From NCBI RefSeq assembly GCF_041321095.1, contig NZ_JBGGWE010000004.1:372001-436000 (forward strand): 64,000 bases of DNA, in the 5' to 3' direction. The notes under the pieces are model-generated. The model was not told the origin of the DNA. It worked only from the letters and a program-made list of their open reading frames with translations, and made no database searches. The translations under genes and the position numbers were made by a program. Shown in pieces: positions 61,013 to 64,000 of this stretch (the stretch's first letter is position 1; the number at the start of each line of letters is the position of its first letter). The DNA comes from Fibrella arboris. Lineage in GTDB: Bacteria; Bacteroidota; Bacteroidia; Cytophagales; Spirosomataceae.

Positions 61013-64000
61013 TTAAAAACCAATGTTGATTCCACCTGTGATGGTGCGTGCCTGTGGTGCCGTGTAGAAATCGTAGCCCTGAGCAATGTTGCTCACGATA
61101 TCATCGGCGTTGACTTCCGGATCCCAGCCGGCGTACTTGGTGAATGTCAGCAGGTTCTGGCCCGTGACAAACAGCCGTACCGAGTTCAGCTTAACCTTGC
61201 TGATAACGGCTTTAGGCAGGTTGTAGGCCAGCGTAACGGTGCGAAGCCGCACAAACGAGCCGTCCAGAATGAAGCGGCTCGATGGCTGTGCACCATTGTT
61301 AAAGAACAGCCGGGCCTCAGGTACGTTCGTGATGGTGTTCTGCGGTGTCCAGGCCGCCAGCTGATCAACGGTCTGGTTATCCTCGAAACGGCCATTCGCC
61401 GACGAGAACCGGCCAATACCGTAGAAGTTGATGCTGTTGCCGATGACCGCATTGAAGAATACGCTCAGGCTCAATCCTTTGTAGCTGAACGTATTGGTTA
61501 CCCCACCGGTGAATTTAGGTTGAGGGTTACCCACTACCACCCGTTGCGCCGAGTTGTAGGTGCTGGTTGTTGTGCGGTCTATAGTGCCATCGGCCAGCGT
61601 CGTGTTTTTGTACCAGATAGCGTTGCCATTAGCGGGGTCTACACCGGCGTATTCGGGTGTGAAGAAAACACCCAGCGGCTGGCCTTCAACGGCCCGGCTC
61701 ATTGAGCTTAACCCGCCCTCAATAACCTGACCCTGCAGGTTTGTGATCTTGTTGCGGTTAAACGCCCCATTCAGGCTGGTAGTCCAGCGGAACGCACCCG
61801 TCGTGTTTTCCGTGTTCAGCACAAACTCAAAACCCTGGTTTTGCAGGCTACCCACGTTGCGGAACTGTGTGGCAAAGCCGGTAGTCCCAGGTACGTTCAC
61901 GTTCAGCAGCAGTCCGGTTGTCTGTTTATTGTAGTAGTCGATTTCGCCATTGATCCGGTTGTTCAGGAACCCAAAGTCGATACCGAAGTCGGCCTGGTCG
62001 GTTGTTTCCCATTTCAGGTCAGGGTTCGCCAACTGCGAAGGGCGCTGACCCGGCAGGCCAGCATAGCCAGCGTCGCCGGTGAACAGGCCAAGCTGCGGGA
62101 AGTTCTGAATTTCGGCGTTACCCGTGCGGCCGTAGCTGGCCCGGAGTTTCAGGAAGCTAACGACGGCCGTGTTTTTCAGGAAATTTTCTTCCGATATGAC
62201 CCAGCCTGCCGATGCCGCCGGGAAGAAACCGTACCGGCTATCCTTACCGAATCGTGACGAACCGTCGATCCGGGCGCTCAATCCCAGCAGGTAACGGTCG
62301 GCAAACTTGTAGTTGGCCCGGGCAAAGTACGACAGGAACCGGTAATCGGTGGCCGATGAGCTGGCGTTTGTTTTGCGGGCGGCACTGGCAATCTGCTTGT
62401 ACGCATCCGATGGAAAATCCTGCCCCTCAGCCAGGTTCGCCCGTGTTTGCGACTGCTGGTACGACATCCCCACAATGCCATCGATCGCGTTTCGGCCAAC
62501 TACGGTGTTGTAGGTGAAGAAGTTGTTGGTCGTATAGTTCTCAACCCGCACATACCGGTTCGAGGCCTCCCCCAACGGTGAGCCGGAGTTACGCTGTGTT
62601 TTGCTGTTGTAGTACAGTTCTTCCTGCTGATTCAGGACATCCAGGCCAAATTCTGACCGGAACGTAAGCCCTTTTATAATACCCAGCTGACCATACACAT
62701 TGCTGATGTTGCGGTACACGGTCGTATTGAACATCGAGTTACCAATATTCACGATCGGGTTGTAATAGTACGGAATACTGATATCGCCGGGGGGTGTACC
62801 AGCCGGCAATCCCGTGGCCGGATCAATTGAAGGCGTCATGGGTGGTAAGGCCACCATTTGCATCGGGTTATCGAACTGCCGGTCGCCCGATAAACGTTCG
62901 TTGAAGGTGCGCGTGATACCTGTGTTGAAGCCCACCCGGAACCGATCCGAAATTTTGTGATCGAGGTTGATCCGCCCGGAGTACCGTTTTATTGCGTTGC
63001 CGATCAGAATGCCTTTTTGGTCGAGCAGCTGCCCTGATAAGTAGAAGGTTGTCTTCTCATTACCGCCGTTGATATTCATGTCGTACTGCTGATAAGGGGC
63101 ATCCTGGTAGCTCAGGTCACCCCAGTTGGTGCTGACCTGCTTGTCCTTAGTGAACGTACCCAGCCCCTGCGTCACGAAAAAATCTTCCATGTAGGTCGTG
63201 TAGGAATCAGGATCAGCGGCATCGTAGCCATCTATGCGGTCTGAGTTGGCTGCCGCTTTCCGGTAAAAATCAACGTATTGCTGCGTGTTCAGAAACTGAA
63301 CCTTACGAGTTGGTTTGCTGGACCCCACCTGGGCCCCAAATGTGATGTTGGTCCGGCCCGATTTACCTTTCTTCGTTGTGATCAGCACTACCCCATTGGC
63401 GGCCCTGGACCCATAAATAGCGCCCGCCGACGCGTCTTTCAGAATTTCGATACTCTCAATATCCTGCGGGTTAATATCATTAAGCGGGTTCGTGGCGGCC
63501 GAATTGAACGAGAGGTTATCGGTCGTAACCGGCGTACCGTCAATCACATACAGCGGCTGGTTGGAGGCTGACACCGACGATTTCCCCCGGATGCTCACCT
63601 GAATACCCTGGCCCAGCTTGCCGCTTCCTGCATTCACCTGCACCCCGGCGGCTTTTCCCTGAATAGCCTGATCGAAGGTAGTAACAGGCTGATCCTGAAT
63701 ATCGGCCGGACGAATCTTGGCGATATTCCCGGTCAGATCACGCTTGATCTGCTGCCCATATCCGGTAACTACTACTTCGGAAAGTAGCCGTGATTCATTC
63801 AGCAGTACTACGTTGACAACCGACTGGTTGCCAACAACCACTTCCTGCGTGGTTGAGCCAATGAAACTGTAGACCAGCGTAGCATTCCCTCCCGGAATCG
63901 ACAATGAATAGCTGCCCTGCGCATCAGACGATGTACCACGCGTTGTTCCCTTAACCAGTACAGATACACCTGGTATAGGCAAACCGTCTTCAGATGACGT
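61013..64000 (-). CDS. SusC/RagA-family TonB-linked outer membrane receptor, 5' end cut by window
   Basis: Outer-membrane importer paired with SusD. The visible 995 residues begin inside the N-terminal carboxypeptidase-like Ig domain (LPIPGVSVLVKGTTRGT), the signal peptide being beyond the window. Then EVVVTGYGQQIKRDLTGNIAKI, the plug with NQPLYVIDGTPV and SIEILKDASAGAIYGSRAANGVVLITTKKGK, and a large barrel ending NIGF. The frame is open to position 64000; the TTG at 63982 is not the true start. Confidence 0.95.
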   Translation of the reverse strand, partial: TSSEDGLPIPGVSVLVKGTTRGTSSDAQGSYSLSIPGGNATLVYSFIGSTTQEVVVGNQSVVNVVLLNESRLLSEVVVTGYGQQIKRDLTGNIAKIRPADIQDQPVTTFDQAIQGKAAGVQVNAGSGKLGQGIQVSIRGKSSVSASNQPLYVIDGTPVTTDNLSFNSAATNPLNDINPQDIESIEILKDASAGAIYGSRAANGVVLITTKKGKSGRTNITFGAQVGSSKPTRKVQFLNTQQYVDFYRKAAANSDRIDGYDAADPDSYTTYMEDFFVTQGLGTFTKDKQVSTNWGDLSYQDAPYQQYDMNINGGNEKTTFYLSGQLLDQKGILIGNAIKRYSGRINLDHKISDRFRVGFNTGITRTFNERLSGDRQFDNPMQMVALPPMTPSIDPATGLPAGTPPGDISIPYYYNPIVNIGNSMFNTTVYRNISNVYGQLGIIKGLTFRSEFGLDVLNQQEELYYNSKTQRNSGSPLGEASNRYVRVENYTTNNFFTYNTVVGRNAIDGIVGMSYQQSQTRANLAEGQDFPSDAYKQIASAARKTNASSSATDYRFLSYFARANYKFADRYLLGLSARIDGSSRFGKDSRYGFFPAASAGWVISEENFLKNTAVVSFLKLRASYGRTGNAEIQNFPQLGLFTGDAGYAGLPGQRPSQLANPDLKWETTDQADFGIDFGFLNNRINGEIDYYNKQTTGLLLNVNVPGTTGFATQFRNVGSLQNQGFEFVLNTENTTGAFRWTTSLNGAFNRNKITNLQGQVIEGGLSSMSRAVEGQPLGVFFTPEYAGVDPANGNAIWYKNTTLADGTIDRTTTSTYNSAQRVVVGNPQPKFTGGVTNTFSYKGLSLSVFFNAVIGNSINFYGIGRFSSANGRFEDNQTVDQLAAWTPQNTITNVPEARLFFNNGAQPSSRFILDGSFVRLRTVTLAYNLPKAVISKVKLNSVRLFVTGQNLLTFTKYAGWDPEVNADDIVSNIAQGYDFYTAPQARTITGGINIGF

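Overview
The window looks like chromosomal DNA of a Bacteroidota member of the order Cytophagales, most like the Spirosoma group. This is inferred from family content, not from a database search. The evidence is: SusC/SusD and Oar-like TonB receptors, a type IX secretion C-terminal sorting domain, an OstA-like LPS-transport protein, a Rho with a very long disordered insert, a bamD-rpoZ-coaBC operon, promoters of the TAnnTTTG type (-7) with TTG at -33, almost no Shine-Dalgarno sequences, and GC near 50 percent. Most genes are ordinary core genes. No rRNA, tRNA, CRISPR array, prophage or transposase was recognised.

Layout. 1-4.8 kb, minus strand: coaBC (cut by the window edge), rpoZ, bamD, a T9SS cargo protein and an OstA-like protein. 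4.8-11.5 kb, plus strand: tilS, a PorE-like OmpA protein and rho. 11.6-16.8 kb: ftsH, rsfS, birA and the alkaline phosphatase pafA. 16.9-25.5 kb: a carotenoid ketolase, a polyprenyl diphosphate synthase, a patatin lipase, an Oar-like receptor, selD and an alpha/beta hydrolase. 25.6-33.8 kb: an SDR, a small membrane protein plus a sodium:solute symporter, topA, a sirtuin and an endonuclease III. 33.8-38.4 kb: a frameshifted thioredoxin-fold protein, an operon of one OmpA-domain and two helix-hairpin-helix membrane proteins, and a lipoprotein. 38.5-44.8 kb: lpxH, a probable dienoyl-CoA reductase and isomerase pair, an HSDR_N nuclease-like protein, AMP nucleosidase, a TPR protein and hsp20. 44.9-52.4 kb: a second Oar-like receptor, pyrR, pth, a small secreted protein, an AraC regulator and a frameshifted epimerase. 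52.5-64 kb, minus strand: malic enzyme, dicarboxylate symporter, a J-domain-like protein, a second endonuclease III, an OmpA protein and a susCD pair (susC cut by the window end).

The most unusual content is between the genes. At least eleven intergenic spacers are filled by long inverted repeats that start and end at, or within a few bases of, the flanking stop or start codons. Several belong to sequence families: arms of GAAAGAGTG units with a GGCTGAC core, arms of CCGCAAAGGCGC type, and arms of GTTTACNGTTTTC type. One is a 214-bp hairpin with polypurine and polypyrimidine arms. In addition, the 8-mer AACGTACC (or its complement GGTACGTT) occurs about 42 times by hand count, against about 2 expected for an 8-mer counted on both strands. 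It lies both inside genes, in several reading frames and on both strands, and at gene ends and terminators. Two genes (near 34,476 and 52,033) carry apparent one-base deletions in short homopolymers, either real mutations or sequencing errors.
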